Assembly: GCF_012034935.1 (NCBI RefSeq)
Contig: NZ_JAATEN010000002.1
Location: 1 to 64,000 of the forward strand
Source: Streptomyces zingiberis
GTDB lineage: Bacteria > Actinomycetota > Actinomycetes > Streptomycetales > Streptomycetaceae
Reading direction: 5' to 3'
DNA: 64,000 bases
In this document: positions 20,193 to 29,539 of the stretch, piece by piece
How positions within the stretch are numbered: the stretch's first letter is position 1
Layout: each line of letters begins with the position of its first letter
The notes under the pieces: generated by a model
What the model was told of the DNA's origin: nothing
Databases searched by the model: none
The model's input: only the letters and a program-made list of their open reading frames with translations
Translations under genes and position numbers: made by a program

Positions 20193-21041
20193 CTGGGCAA
20201 GCGACAGCCCGAAGGCCCCCCGCCCGCACCGGCGGCGCAGCGTATCCGGCTGCGCTACGCCAAGCGGGGCCGCCTCCGGTTCACCAGCCACCGCGATTTC
20301 CAGCGGGCTTTCGAACGGGCTCTGCGGCGCGCCGAGGTGCCGATGGCGTACTCGGCCGGCTTCACCCCGCACCCCAAGGTGTCCTACGCCAATGCCGCAC
20401 CCACCGGCACGGGCAGTGAGGCCGAGTATCTGGAGATCGCCCTGACCGAGCCGCGGGACCCGGAGACGCTCCGGGCGCTGCTCGACCGGTCGCTCCCGGC
20501 GGGGCTGGACGTCGTCGACGCCGTCGAGGTCCGGACCTCCGGGCTGGCCGACCGGCTCCAGGCGTCCGAGTGGGAGCTGCGGCTCCCGGGCGTGGACCCC
20601 GCGGAGGCCGGGCACGCCGTGGCGGCCTTCCTCGCCGCCGGCTCGGTGGAGGTGAAGCGCCGGACGAAGAACGGGGTGCGGGCCTTCGACGCGCGGGCCG
20701 CCGTGGTCCGCCTGGAGGCCGGTGAGGCACCGGCCGATGGGCCGGGCACCCCGGCCTGTGCGATACTGCGCCTGGTAGTGCGGCACGCGACACCCGCCGT
20801 ACGACCCGACGACGTCCTGTCCGGCCTCCGAGCTACGGCCGACCTGGCGCCGCCGGTCCCCGCAGCGGTGACCAGGCTGGCGCAGGGGCTGCTCGATGAG
20901 GAGTCCGGTGCGGTGACCGACCCGCTCGTGCCCGACCGCGAGGCTGTCACGGCCGCCCCACCCACGGCCGCCGTACCGGCCGCCGCGACGGAGGCTCCGC
21001 CCTCCGGCGGAGGAGTGCGCGCGGGTACCGGTACCCGCTGA
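20193..21041 (+). CDS. TIGR03936 family radical-SAM-linked protein (DUF2344), apparent CTG start
   Basis: 282 residues from CTG 20193. The conserved N-terminus (QRIRLRYAKRGRLRFTSHRD, FERALRRAEVPMAYSAGFTPHPK) lies upstream of the first ATG or GTG, yet an in-frame TGA at 20184-20186 bounds it, so CTG 20193, with GAAGGA 10 nt upstream, is the only reasonable start. The middle has SYANAAPTGTGSEAEYLE and the end is an Ala/Pro-rich tail. The family is found beside or fused to TIGR03960 proteins; function unknown, often linked with RNase E, which is the next gene here. Confidence 0.88.
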   Translation: MGKRQPEGPPPAPAAQRIRLRYAKRGRLRFTSHRDFQRAFERALRRAEVPMAYSAGFTPHPKVSYANAAPTGTGSEAEYLEIALTEPRDPETLRALLDRSLPAGLDVVDAVEVRTSGLADRLQASEWELRLPGVDPAEAGHAVAAFLAAGSVEVKRRTKNGVRAFDARAAVVRLEAGEAPADGPGTPACAILRLVVRHATPAVRPDDVLSGLRATADLAPPVPAAVTRLAQGLLDEESGAVTDPLVPDREAVTAAPPTAAVPAAATEAPPSGGGVRAGTGTR

Positions 21042-21257
21042 GGAACGGTCGCCGCCGCGTCGCCGACGCGCCGGGAGTCACCCGGGGCCGGCGACGCACT
21101 GACACAGCAGACTTTCGCCGGTCCGTCCCCACGGAACGGCGAGCGAGACGACAGCTCCCGTGCGGCGCCCGCGCCCCGGGCCGCGGAACCGCGCACATCA
21201 CGCGGCCGCGGCCGGATCAGGTGCGGCGCCCGGGAGCGTGACGGGAGAAATGCCCGC

Positions 21258-24200
21258 ATGCCCCAGTCCATGGAGCCCGAGGAGACGGCGCCCGAGCGCG
21301 TCCCCGGGGAGACAACCGAGAACAGCAGTCCCAGCGACACCCTGCCGCCGCGCCGGCGGCGCCGGGCGGCGTCCCGCCCGGCCGGCCCGCCCGTGGAGGG
21401 CGCTGCCGAGGAGGCGGCCGAGGCCGCGGTGGTGATCGCCGACTCCGTCCCGGCGCCGGCCGAGCCGGCCGCGCTGTCCGACGCGGTGGCGGAGGAGACC
21501 GGAGAGCCGGCCGCGGCCGAGGCGCCCGCGAGCGCCGCGCCGCCCGCCCGTACGCGCCGCCGCGCGGTCCGCAAGGCGACGGCACCGGCCGGTGCCCCGC
21601 GGGTGGCCGAGGAGCCCGCCGCCCCGGCGGACGAGGAGGAGCAGGAGGAGGGCGAGGAGCTCACCTCCGCACCGCGGACGGCCGCGCCCGAGGTGGCGGC
21701 GCAGGAGAACGACGAGCTCACCGCGGGGACGGCCGCACCGGCCACCGCGGAGCCCGCGCCGCGCACCCGCCGCCGTGCCGTCCGGAAGGCCACCGCGCCC
21801 GCCGGCGCGCCGGCCGTGAGCGGGGACGGCGATCCGGCCGAGCCGGCCGTCGCCGGCGATCAGACGCCCGCGGTCGCCCCGGCCGGGGGGACCGCCGCTG
21901 CATCTGCCGAATCCGCAGAATCCACAGGATCCGCAGAATCCGCCGCGTCCGGCGAGGGGGCCCCGCGCCGCACCCGCCGCCGCGCGGCCCGCGCCGCCTC
22001 GGCTCCGGCCGCGGCGCAGGCCCAGGCCGCCGCCGCGGCGGACGAGACCGAGGCCGCGCAGGGCGGCACCGCCGAGCCCTCCGCCGAGGCCACGGACGCC
22101 GGCCCCCCGGCGGAGCGCTCCGTGACCGGCGAGGACGCGACGGTCCCCGAGGCCGAGCAGGTGGCCGCGGAGACCCGCACCCGGCGCCGGACGGCGCGCG
22201 GACGCCGTGCGGAGACGGGCCTGGCGGCGCCGGAGGTGGCGCCGTCGGCCGACGAGACGTCCGGGCCCGCCGCAGGCGAGGCCGGGACGGCCCCCGAGGC
22301 GGCGGAGCCGGTGGAGGGCTCCGCCGCCGAGGAGCGGCCGCGCCGCACCCGCCGCCGGGCCGAGCGCAAGCAGTCCGCGGCGGAGGCCGGGGAGCCCGCC
22401 GCCGGTGCGGCGCCGAGGACGCGCGCCCGGTTCACCGCGCCCCGGTCCGCGGAGGAGCCCGCGGCGGCGGGCGAGCGTCCGCAGTCGCGGGCCGCCCGCC
22501 CGCCGACGGCCGTGTTCCAGCCGCCGGTGTTCACCGAGCCGATGTTCCAGACCCCGGAGCGCGCGGCCGCGGCCGCCGCGGAGGAGGCGGAACGGGAGAC
22601 CGGAGCCGAGCGTGACACCGAGGCGGACGCCGTCCCGCGCCGCCGTCGCCGTCGTGGTGCGGCGGCCGAGGAGGCCAGGGAGGCCCGGCCCGCCGCGGAG
22701 GCGGAGAGCGGGGCCGGGACCGAGGAGGAGCCGGAGTCCGGCGCCGAGGAGCCGCAGGCCGGCGAGGAGGAGGCCGGGGACCGCCCGGGCCGCCGCCGGC
22801 GCCGGGGCGGCCGTCGCCGCCGCAAGGGTGACGCCGACGCAGAGGCCGCCGAGGCCGCAGAAGCCGCCGAGGCCGCCGGGAACGGCGAGCCGGGCGCGGA
22901 GCGGGAGGCCGGGCACCAGGAGTCCGCCCGGGACTCGGGCGCCGCGCCGGACGACGGCGACGGGAACGGCGCCGACGGGAACGCGGACGGCAGCGCCGAC
23001 AGCGCCGACAGCGACGACAGCGACGACGAGCGCGCGGACGGCTACTCCGGCAGCAGTTCCAGCCGCCGTCGCCGCCGTCGCCGGCGCCGCAGCGGTGACG
23101 CCGGCGAGCAGTCCCCCGACGCCTCCCAGGACGACCCGGAGCGTACGGTCGTCAAGATCCGTGAGCCGCGCCGCAAGGAGGAGCCCGGCACGGGCTTCGA
23201 CGAGGTGCAGTCCATCAAGGGCTCGACGCGGATGGAGGCCAAGAAGCAGCGCCGCCGCGAGGGCCGTGAGCAGGGCCGCCGCCGGGTGCCGATCATCACC
23301 GAGGCGGAGTTCCTGGCCCGGCGTGAGGCCGTCGAGCGGGTGATGGTCGTCCGCCAGAGCGGCGAGCGCACCCAGATCGGGGTGCTGGAGGACGGTGTCC
23401 TCGTCGAGCACTTCGTCAACAAGGAGCAGGCGACCAGCTACGTCGGCAACGTCTACCTGGGCAAGGTCCAGAACGTGCTGCCGTCCATGGAGGCCGCCTT
23501 CGTCGACATCGGCAAGGGCCGTAACGCCGTCCTCTACGCGGGCGAGGTCAACTTCGACGCGCTCGGCGCCTCCGGCGGCCCGCGCCGGATCGAGAGCGCG
23601 CTGAAGTCCGGCCAGTCGGTGCTCGTCCAGGTCACCAAGGACCCGATCGGCCACAAGGGCGCCCGGCTCACCAGCCAGGTCTCCCTGCCCGGCCGCTATC
23701 TGGTCTATGTGCCCGAGGGCTCGATGACGGGGATCAGCCGCAAGCTGCCCGACACCGAGCGGTCCCGGCTGAAGCAGATCCTCAAGAAGATCGTCCCGGA
23801 GGACGCGGGCGTCATCGTGCGGACCGCGGCCGAGGGCGCCTCCGAGGAGGAGCTGGCCCGGGACGTCGAGCGGCTCCAGCAGCAGTGGGCGGAGATCAAG
23901 AAGAAGGCCAAGTCCGGCGGTGCCCCCACCCTGCTCCACGGCGAGCCGGACATGACGGTCCGCGTGGTGCGGGACATCTTCAACGAGGACTTCTCCAAGG
24001 TCGTCGTCAGTGGTGACGACGCCTGGGAGACCATCCACAGCTATGTGGCGGGCGTCGCCCCGGACCTCGCCGGCCGGCTGCAGAAGTGGACCTCCGAGGT
24101 CGACGTCTTCGCCTCCTACCGGATCGACGAGCAGCTGATGAAGGCGCTGGACCGCAAGGTCTGGCTGCCCAGCGGCGGCTCCCTGGTGATCGACCGGACC

Positions 24201-25571
24201 GAGGCGATGATCGTCGTCGACGTCAACACCGGGAAGTTCACCGGCCAGGGCGGCAACCTGGAGCAGACGGTCACCAGGAACAACCTGGAGGCCGCGGAGG
24301 AGATCGTGCGCCAGCTCCGGCTGCGCGACCTCGGCGGCATCATCGTGATCGACTTCATCGACATGGTGCTGGAGTCCAACCGGGACCTGGTGCTGCGCCG
24401 TCTGCTGGAGTGCCTGGGCCGGGACCGGACGAAGCACCAGGTCGCCGAGGTCACCTCGCTGGGCCTGGTGCAGATGACCCGTAAGCGGGTCGGCCAGGGG
24501 CTGCTGGAGTCCTTCTCCGAGACCTGCGTGCACTGCAACGGGCGCGGGCTCATCGTCCACGTGGACCAGGTGACGGCCGCCGGCGGTGGCGGCGGGGGCA
24601 AGCGCAAGAAGAAGGGCAAGGGTGCCGCGGCGGAGCCGCACGTGCACGCCCCGCAGCCGTCGGACGCGGGCGCCGAGGGCGAGGCCGTGGCCGCGGCCGT
24701 GGCCTCCCCGGAGGCGCCGGCCGAGGCGGCGACGGAGGACACCGGCCCGGTGGCCCTGCCCGAGCCGGCCTTCGAGCCGGACGAGGAGCTGTACAGCAGC
24801 GCCGCCGAGGCGGAGGCCGCGGCCGGCCGGGTCGGGCGGCGTGGCCGCCGCCGGGCCGTCCGGAAGGCGTCCGCCCCCGCCGGCCCGCCGCAGGCCACCG
24901 AGGTGACCGGGGACGCCGTCGTGGTCGTCGGCGGTGCCGACGCCGGGGCGCAGGCTCCGTCCGGGACCTCCGGGACCGGGGAGTCCCGGGCCGCGGAGTC
25001 CGGGACGGCCGGGACGGAGGCCGCCGGTACCGGGGCTCCCGAGCCCGCGGTGGCCGAGCCCGCGCCGCCGGCCCGCACCCGCCGCCGCGCGGTCCGCAAG
25101 GCCACGTCGCCGGCCGGACCGCCGAAGGGCGAGGAGCCGGCGGAGGGCGGCGCCCCCGTGGCGGAGTCCGTCCCCGAGGCGTCGGTGACCGCCGAGGTGC
25201 CCGCCGCCGGGAGCCCGGAGGCCGCCGCGGCCGCCGGGCCGGAGGGGGAGCCGGAGCAGCCGGCCGCCGGGACGGCCGAGGCCGCCGGCACCGGTGCGGG
25301 CGGCGAGGGTGCCGAGAGCCCCGAGGCCGCTCCCGCCAAGCGGACGGTGAAGAAGGCGGCGAAGGCCACGGCGAAGTCCACGGCGAAGGCCACCGCGAAG
25401 AAGGCCGCGGCCAAGAAGGCGCCCGCCAAGAAGGAGGCGGCCACCGCCAAGAAGGCCGCCGCCAAGAAGAGCACGACGGCGAAGAAGGCCACCACCCGCC
25501 GGACCTCGAAGAAGGCGGTGGCGGCGGAGCAGTCCACCGCTCCGGCCGCGGCCTCGGCCGACGAGGGGTGA
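21258..25571 (+). CDS. rne: Ribonuclease E/G family protein with long disordered arms
   Basis: 1437 residues. Endoribonuclease that processes rRNA and decays mRNA. The catalytic core (about residues 675-1120) has an S1 domain (TSYVGNVYLGKVQNVLPSM), the DNase-I-like metal-binding aspartates in VVDVNTGKF and VIDFIDM, and the zinc-link TCVHCNGRG. Before it lies a ~670-residue Ala/Glu/Pro-rich arm, after it a ~300-residue arm. Both arms carry repeats of RTRRRAVRKATAPAGAP type (about residues 98, 170, 240, 308, 362, then ~1195 and ~1273), and the C-terminus is a histone-H1-like Lys/Ala tail (KKAAAKKAPAKK). The architecture (arms on both sides) matches Streptomyces RNase ES, whose arms bind PNPase. 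ATG 21258 has GGGAGA upstream. Confidence 0.95.
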   Translation: MPQSMEPEETAPERVPGETTENSSPSDTLPPRRRRRAASRPAGPPVEGAAEEAAEAAVVIADSVPAPAEPAALSDAVAEETGEPAAAEAPASAAPPARTRRRAVRKATAPAGAPRVAEEPAAPADEEEQEEGEELTSAPRTAAPEVAAQENDELTAGTAAPATAEPAPRTRRRAVRKATAPAGAPAVSGDGDPAEPAVAGDQTPAVAPAGGTAAASAESAESTGSAESAASGEGAPRRTRRRAARAASAPAAAQAQAAAAADETEAAQGGTAEPSAEATDAGPPAERSVTGEDATVPEAEQVAAETRTRRRTARGRRAETGLAAPEVAPSADETSGPAAGEAGTAPEAAEPVEGSAAEERPRRTRRRAERKQSAAEAGEPAAGAAPRTRARFTAPRSAEEPAAAGERPQSRAARPPTAVFQPPVFTEPMFQTPERAAAAAAEEAERETGAERDTEADAVPRRRRRRGAAAEEAREARPAAEAESGAGTEEEPESGAEEPQAGEEEAGDRPGRRRRRGGRRRRKGDADAEAAEAAEAAEAAGNGEPGAEREAGHQESARDSGAAPDDGDGNGADGNADGSADSADSDDSDDERADGYSGSSSSRRRRRRRRRSGDAGEQSPDASQDDPERTVVKIREPRRKEEPGTGFDEVQSIKGSTRMEAKKQRRREGREQGRRRVPIITEAEFLARREAVERVMVVRQSGERTQIGVLEDGVLVEHFVNKEQATSYVGNVYLGKVQNVLPSMEAAFVDIGKGRNAVLYAGEVNFDALGASGGPRRIESALKSGQSVLVQVTKDPIGHKGARLTSQVSLPGRYLVYVPEGSMTGISRKLPDTERSRLKQILKKIVPEDAGVIVRTAAEGASEEELARDVERLQQQWAEIKKKAKSGGAPTLLHGEPDMTVRVVRDIFNEDFSKVVVSGDDAWETIHSYVAGVAPDLAGRLQKWTSEVDVFASYRIDEQLMKALDRKVWLPSGGSLVIDRTEAMIVVDVNTGKFTGQGGNLEQTVTRNNLEAAEEIVRQLRLRDLGGIIVIDFIDMVLESNRDLVLRRLLECLGRDRTKHQVAEVTSLGLVQMTRKRVGQGLLESFSETCVHCNGRGLIVHVDQVTAAGGGGGGKRKKKGKGAAAEPHVHAPQPSDAGAEGEAVAAAVASPEAPAEAATEDTGPVALPEPAFEPDEELYSSAAEAEAAAGRVGRRGRRRAVRKASAPAGPPQATEVTGDAVVVVGGADAGAQAPSGTSGTGESRAAESGTAGTEAAGTGAPEPAVAEPAPPARTRRRAVRKATSPAGPPKGEEPAEGGAPVAESVPEASVTAEVPAAGSPEAAAAAGPEGEPEQPAAGTAEAAGTGAGGEGAESPEAAPAKRTVKKAAKATAKSTAKATAKKAAAKKAPAKKEAATAKKAAAKKSTTAKKATTRRTSKKAVAAEQSTAPAAASADEG

Positions 25572-25601
25572 CCTGACCCGGCCCCCGGCCGGAGCTCGGT
25601 A

Positions 25602-25647
25602 CGCCGGGCCGGTGCCCGCCTCCCCGGAGGCGGGCACCGGCCCGGCG
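25602..25647 (+). terminator. Terminator after rne
   Basis: A perfect stem of about 21 bp (25602-25622 with 25627-25647) closed by a tiny C/G loop lies 30 nt after the rne stop. It is one of the strongest hairpins in the window. Confidence 0.85.
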
Positions 25648-25730
25648 CCGTCGTTCGTGGCCGCCGGAGGTGGTATCCGCGGGCTGCTCCGGGGACGCGG
25701 CCCGGAGCGGCACTCCCCGGCGGGAGCCGC

Positions 25731-25810
25731 CCATGTCCGCCCACCGCGATCCATGTCCGCCCACCGCGGTCCGTGGCCGTCCACCGCGGTCCATGACCGC
25801 CCACGGGCCG
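25731..25810 (+). repeat. 20-bp tandem repeat, four units
   Basis: Units start at 25731, 25751, 25771 and 25791. The second unit is CCATGTCCGCCCACCGCGGT; the first differs by one base, the third by three, and the fourth diverges in its second half. The array is non-coding and lies between the rne terminator and the rplU promoter. Confidence 0.85.
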
Positions 25811-25966
25811 GCGTGGGGCATCCGTGGCCCTGCGGGAGCACCCCGGCCGCCTGCTCTCGCCCTGCCGTGCCGGGCCGGACACCCCGCGCCCGCCACCCGG
25901 TACCGGGCGGGCCCCGGCCCCCGGGAGCGGACGCCCGCGCCCCGGTCGGCCTGGGACGGAGCTGGT

Positions 25967-25995
25967 TTGACCGGCGTGTCAAGGCCCCGTAACCT
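25967..25995 (+). promoter_or_regulatory. Consensus vegetative promoter of rplU-rpmA
   Basis: TTGACC (25967-25972), a 17-nt spacer and TAACCT (25990-25995) match the principal sigma factor consensus better than any other site in the window. It would start transcription near 26002 and give a ~160-nt leader. Confidence 0.8.
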
Positions 25996-26163
25996 TGGCG
26001 GTCGGCGTGTGTACGCCACCCCCTTGAGCACTTCCCTCCCGGCACCGTCCGGGGGAGGCCGCTTGTCCTTCCGGAAGTCGCGGTGCGGATCCAGCCGGGT
26101 CCGCGCCGTCGCGTGAGCGGCTGGCATCAGGGGTCCCGTCTGCGAGCAGGAAGAGAGATCCGC

Positions 26164-26484
26164 GTGTACGCCATCGTGCGCAGCGGTGGCCGGCAGCACA
26201 AGGTTGCGGTCGGCGACATCGTTGAGGTTGACAAGATTTCCACCGGCAAGGTCGGCGACACGGTCGAGCTCTCGACCCTGCTCGTGGTCGACGGCGAGGC
26301 CGTCACCAGCGACCCGTGGGTACTCGGGGGCATCAAGGTCCAGGCCGAGATCGTGGACCACCACAAGGGCGCCAAGATCGACATCCTGCGGTACAAGAAC
26401 AAGACCGGTTACCGCCGGCGTCAGGGTCACCGTCAGCAGTACACCTCGGTGAAGATCACCGACATTCCCGCGGCTGCGAAGTAA
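26164..26484 (+). CDS. rplU: 50S ribosomal protein L21
   Basis: 106 residues, normal length, all of L21 ([13 protein letters not shown] to the [12 protein letters not shown] rRNA-binding segment). GTG 26164 is preceded by GGAAGAGAGA. It heads rplU-rpmA-obgE, a conserved ribosome-assembly group. Expression is probably from the consensus promoter at 25967-25995, with a ~160-nt leader that could carry autoregulation. Confidence 0.97.
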   Translation: MYAIVRSGGRQHKVAVGDIVEVDKISTGKVGDTVELSTLLVVDGEAVTSDPWVLGGIKVQAEIVDHHKGAKIDILRYKNKTGYRRRQGHRQQYTSVKITDIPAAAK

Positions 26485-26498
26485 GGGACTGAGAAGAC

Positions 26499-26756
26499 AT
26501 GGCACACAAGAAGGGCGCGTCGTCCACCCGGAACGGGCGCGACTCCAATGCCCAGCGGCTCGGCGTGAAGCGCTTCGGCGGTCAGGTCGTCAACGCCGGT
26601 GAGATCCTGGTCCGCCAGCGCGGCACCCACTTCCACCCGGGCAACGGCGTGGGCCGCGGCGGCGACGACACGCTGTTCGCCCTCGCCGCCGGTGCGGTGC
26701 AGTTCGGCACCAGCCGCGGCCGCAAGGTCGTCAACATCGTCCCCGCCGGCGAGTAA
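26499..26756 (+). CDS. rpmA: 50S ribosomal protein L27
   Basis: 85 residues. Opens with [15 protein letters not shown], the N-terminal arm that reaches the peptidyl-transferase centre, so no cleavable N-terminal extension of the Firmicutes type is present. It starts 14 nt after rplU with AAGGGA upstream. A long hairpin follows at 26782-26845. Confidence 0.97.
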   Translation: MAHKKGASSTRNGRDSNAQRLGVKRFGGQVVNAGEILVRQRGTHFHPGNGVGRGGDDTLFALAAGAVQFGTSRGRKVVNIVPAGE

Positions 26757-26781
26757 CCGGCCCCGGACGCACGGAACAGCA

Positions 26782-26845
26782 CCGAGGGCGGGCCGCCCTT
26801 CCCGCAACGCTCCAGCGGCGTGACGGGAAGACGGTCCGCCCTCGG
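26782..26845 (+). terminator. Hairpin between rpmA and obgE
   Basis: Two stacked stems (10 bp outer, 7 bp inner, with a partly pairing internal loop) run from 26782-26804 to 26824-26845. It probably ends most rplU-rpmA transcripts and lowers obgE expression. Confidence 0.65.
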
Positions 26846-27013
26846 CGTGTTGACGCCGGAGCCGCCGCTCCGTCCCGGGCGGCCCGGCGTCACCGCGTCC
26901 GCGGTCCGGCGCCGCCCGCGCCCTTCGGGGCGGCCGACCGCCGGGCAGCACAGCAGTACACCCCCGTCACCGGGCCGCGGGCCGGCCGGTGCGCACAACA
27001 GGAGGCACTTCCC

Positions 27014-28453
27014 ATGACCACCTTCGTGGACCGCGTCGAACTGCACGTCGCCGCGGGTAACGGGGGCCACGGCTGCGCCTCCGTGCACCGGGAGAAGTTC
27101 AAGCCACTCGGTGGGCCCGACGGCGGCAACGGCGGCCGGGGCGGCGATGTGATCCTCACCGTCGAACCGTCGGTCACCACGCTCCTGGAGTACCACCACA
27201 GCCCGCACCGCAAGGCCACCAACGGCCGGCCCGGGGAGGGCGGCAACCGCTCCGGCAAGGACGGCCAGGACCTGGTGCTGCCGGTGCCCGACGGCACCGT
27301 GGTCCTCGACCGGCACGGCACCGTCCTCGCCGACCTCGTCGGCGCGGGCACGTCCTACGTCGCCGCGCAGGGTGGCCGGGGCGGCCTCGGCAACGCCGCG
27401 CTGGCCTCCGCCCGGCGCAAGGCCCCCGGGTTCGCGCTGCTGGGCGAGCCGGGCCGCGCCGGGGACATCGTCCTGGAGCTCAAGACCGTCGCCGACGTGG
27501 CGCTGGTCGGCTACCCGAGCGCCGGGAAGTCCTCGCTGATCTCGGTGCTCTCCGCCGCCAAGCCGAAGATCGCCGACTATCCGTTCACCACCCTGGTGCC
27601 CAACCTCGGCGTGGTGACGGCCGGTTCGACCGTCTACACCGTCGCCGACGTCCCCGGGCTGATCCCGGGCGCCAGCCACGGCAGGGGCCTGGGTCTGGAG
27701 TTCCTGCGCCACGTCGAGCGCTGCTCGGTGCTGGTGCACGTGCTGGACACCGCCACCCTGGAGGCCGAGCGCGACCCGCTCTCGGACCTCGACGTCATCG
27801 AGGAGGAGCTGCGCAGCTACGGCGGCCTGGACGACCGGCCCCGCATCGTCGTCCTCAACAAGATCGACGTCCCGGACGGCAAGGACCTCGCCGAGATGGT
27901 CCGCCCGGACCTGGAGGGCCGCGGGTACCGCGTCTTCGAGGTGTCCGCCGTGGCGCACATGGGTCTGAAGGAGCTCTCCTTCGCGCTGGCCGAGCTCGTC
28001 GCGAACGCGCGCGCCGCCAAGCCGCAGGAGGAGGCCACCCGCATCGTCATCCGCCCCCAGGCGGTGGACGACGCGGGCTTCACCGTCACCCGCGAGGGGG
28101 AGAACCTCTACCGGGTGCGCGGTGACAAGCCGGAGCGCTGGGTGCGGCAGACGGACTTCAGCAACGACGAGGCCGTCGGCTATCTCGCGGACCGGCTGTC
28201 CCGCCTCGGCGTGGAGGACGCGCTGGTCAAGGCAGGTGCCCGCGCGGGTGACGGGGTGGCGATCGGCCCCGAGGAGGACGCGGTCGTCTTCGACTGGGAG
28301 CCCACCCTGGCCTCCGGGGCCGAGATGCTCGGCCGCCGAGGTGAGGACCACCGCTTCGAGGCACCCCGCCCCGCCGTCACCCGGCGCCGCGAGCGCGAGG
28401 CCCAGCGGGACGAGGCCGAGCAGGAGTACCGCGGCTTCGACCCCTTCGCCTGA
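27014..28453 (+). CDS. obgE: GTPase Obg (CgtA)
   Basis: 479 residues. Ribosome-associated GTPase involved in 50S maturation; in Streptomyces Obg is also linked to the onset of aerial growth. The Gly-rich Obg fold ([28 protein letters not shown]) is followed by the G domain with P-loop [15 protein letters not shown] and NKID, and by the actinobacterial C-terminal OCT domain ([20 protein letters not shown]). The last ~40 residues are charged. ATG 27014 has GGAGG upstream. Confidence 0.97.
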   Translation: MTTFVDRVELHVAAGNGGHGCASVHREKFKPLGGPDGGNGGRGGDVILTVEPSVTTLLEYHHSPHRKATNGRPGEGGNRSGKDGQDLVLPVPDGTVVLDRHGTVLADLVGAGTSYVAAQGGRGGLGNAALASARRKAPGFALLGEPGRAGDIVLELKTVADVALVGYPSAGKSSLISVLSAAKPKIADYPFTTLVPNLGVVTAGSTVYTVADVPGLIPGASHGRGLGLEFLRHVERCSVLVHVLDTATLEAERDPLSDLDVIEEELRSYGGLDDRPRIVVLNKIDVPDGKDLAEMVRPDLEGRGYRVFEVSAVAHMGLKELSFALAELVANARAAKPQEEATRIVIRPQAVDDAGFTVTREGENLYRVRGDKPERWVRQTDFSNDEAVGYLADRLSRLGVEDALVKAGARAGDGVAIGPEEDAVVFDWEPTLASGAEMLGRRGEDHRFEAPRPAVTRRREREAQRDEAEQEYRGFDPFA

Positions 28454-28540
28454 CCGGGCGGCCCGCCCGGCACCGGCGCTCCCGGGTGGTGGCGCGGGGC
28501 GGGCCGCCCGCGTGTGCCCGGGACGTGCCGGGGCACGGCA

Positions 28541-28552
28541 TAAGGTGGCGGT
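28541..28552 (+). promoter_or_regulatory. -10 element TAAGGT placed for a leaderless galE mRNA
   Basis: TAAGGT (28541-28546), 6 nt, then ATG 28553. No separate ribosome site of proper spacing is present. Confidence 0.55.
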
Positions 28553-29539
28553 ATGACGTGGTTGATCACAGGTGGCGCCGGATACATCGGCTCCCACGTA
28601 GTGCGGGCGCTGGCCGGCAGCGGTGAATCCACCGTGGTGCTGGACGACTTGAGCAGCGGGGTGGCCGGGCGGCTGCCCGCCGGGGTCCCGCTGGAGCGCG
28701 GCTCGGTCCTCGACGGCGCACTGCTGGACCGGGTGATGCGCGAGCACGCGGTGACGGGTGTCGTGCACATCGCGGCCAAGAAGCAGGTCGGCGAGTCCGT
28801 CGAGCGGCCGCTGTACTACTACCGGGAGAACGTCGAAGGGCTGCGCACCGTCCTCCAGGCGGCCGTCGGCGCCGGGGTGGGCCGTTTCCTCTTCTCCTCC
28901 TCGGCCGCCGTGTACGGGATGCCGGACACCGAACTCGTCACCGAGGCCACACCCTGCGCCCCGATCAATCCGTACGGTGAGACGAAGCTGGCGGGGGAGT
29001 GGATGGTGGCCGCGGCCGGCCGGGCGCACGCCATGGCCACCGCCTCGCTGCGGTACTTCAACGTGGCCGGTGCGGCCTCGCCGGACCTCGCGGACACGGG
29101 CGTCACCAACCTCGTCCCCATGGTCTTCGAACGGCTGGCCGAGGGGCGCCCGCCCGCGGTCTTCGGCGCCGACTACCCGACGCCCGACGGGACCTGCGTG
29201 CGGGACTACATCCACGTCGAGGACGTGGCCTCCGCGCATGTGGCGGCCGTCCAGCGGCTGATCGCCGACCCCGGGGCCCGGCTGGTGCTCAACATCGGGC
29301 GCGGCGAGGGGGTTTCGGTGGCGGAGATGATCGGCGTCATCGGTTCGGTGACCGGGCTGTCCGCGGAGCCCGAGGTCGTGGAGCGCCGGCCCGGCGACCC
29401 GGCGCGGGTGGTCGCCTCGGCCGATCTGATCGCCGAGGAACTCGGCTGGGCCGCCCGGCACGACGTGCGCTCCATGGTGGCCTCGGCGTGGGAGGGCCGG
29501 CTGGCCCGGCACCCGGAGCGGACCGGGGCCACGGGCTGA
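28553..29539 (+). CDS. galE: UDP-glucose 4-epimerase, GalE type
   Basis: 328 residues, extended short-chain dehydrogenase. The NAD-binding motif GGAGYIG is at residues 7-13, the catalytic serine is in SSSAAVYG, YxxxK is YGETK, and the RYFNVAGA and NIGRGEGVSVAEM segments fit GalE. It would interconvert UDP-glucose and UDP-galactose, a precursor for wall glycopolymers. It converges with the membrane glycerophosphotransferase-like gene 29815-31962, with an 18-bp terminator between. Other NDP-sugar epimerase specificities cannot be excluded. Confidence 0.88.
   Translation: MTWLITGGAGYIGSHVVRALAGSGESTVVLDDLSSGVAGRLPAGVPLERGSVLDGALLDRVMREHAVTGVVHIAAKKQVGESVERPLYYYRENVEGLRTVLQAAVGAGVGRFLFSSSAAVYGMPDTELVTEATPCAPINPYGETKLAGEWMVAAAGRAHAMATASLRYFNVAGAASPDLADTGVTNLVPMVFERLAEGRPPAVFGADYPTPDGTCVRDYIHVEDVASAHVAAVQRLIADPGARLVLNIGRGEGVSVAEMIGVIGSVTGLSAEPEVVERRPGDPARVVASADLIAEELGWAARHDVRSMVASAWEGRLARHPERTGATG

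Larger units (their letters stand above)
25572..26163 (+). other. rne-rplU intergenic region: terminator, 20-bp tandem repeat, promoter and long leader
   Basis: 592 nt without a gene. From left to right it holds the rne terminator (25602-25647), a four-unit 20-bp tandem repeat (25731-25810), a consensus promoter (25967-25995) and a ~160-nt leader before rplU. Confidence 0.7.

Noticed and set aside
21198-26045. A 1615-codon open frame on the minus strand opposite rne
   Set aside because: It is the antisense shadow of an Ala/Glu/Arg-rich gene in GC-rich DNA, is Gly/Arg/Leu-rich without domains, and spans intergenic repeats.
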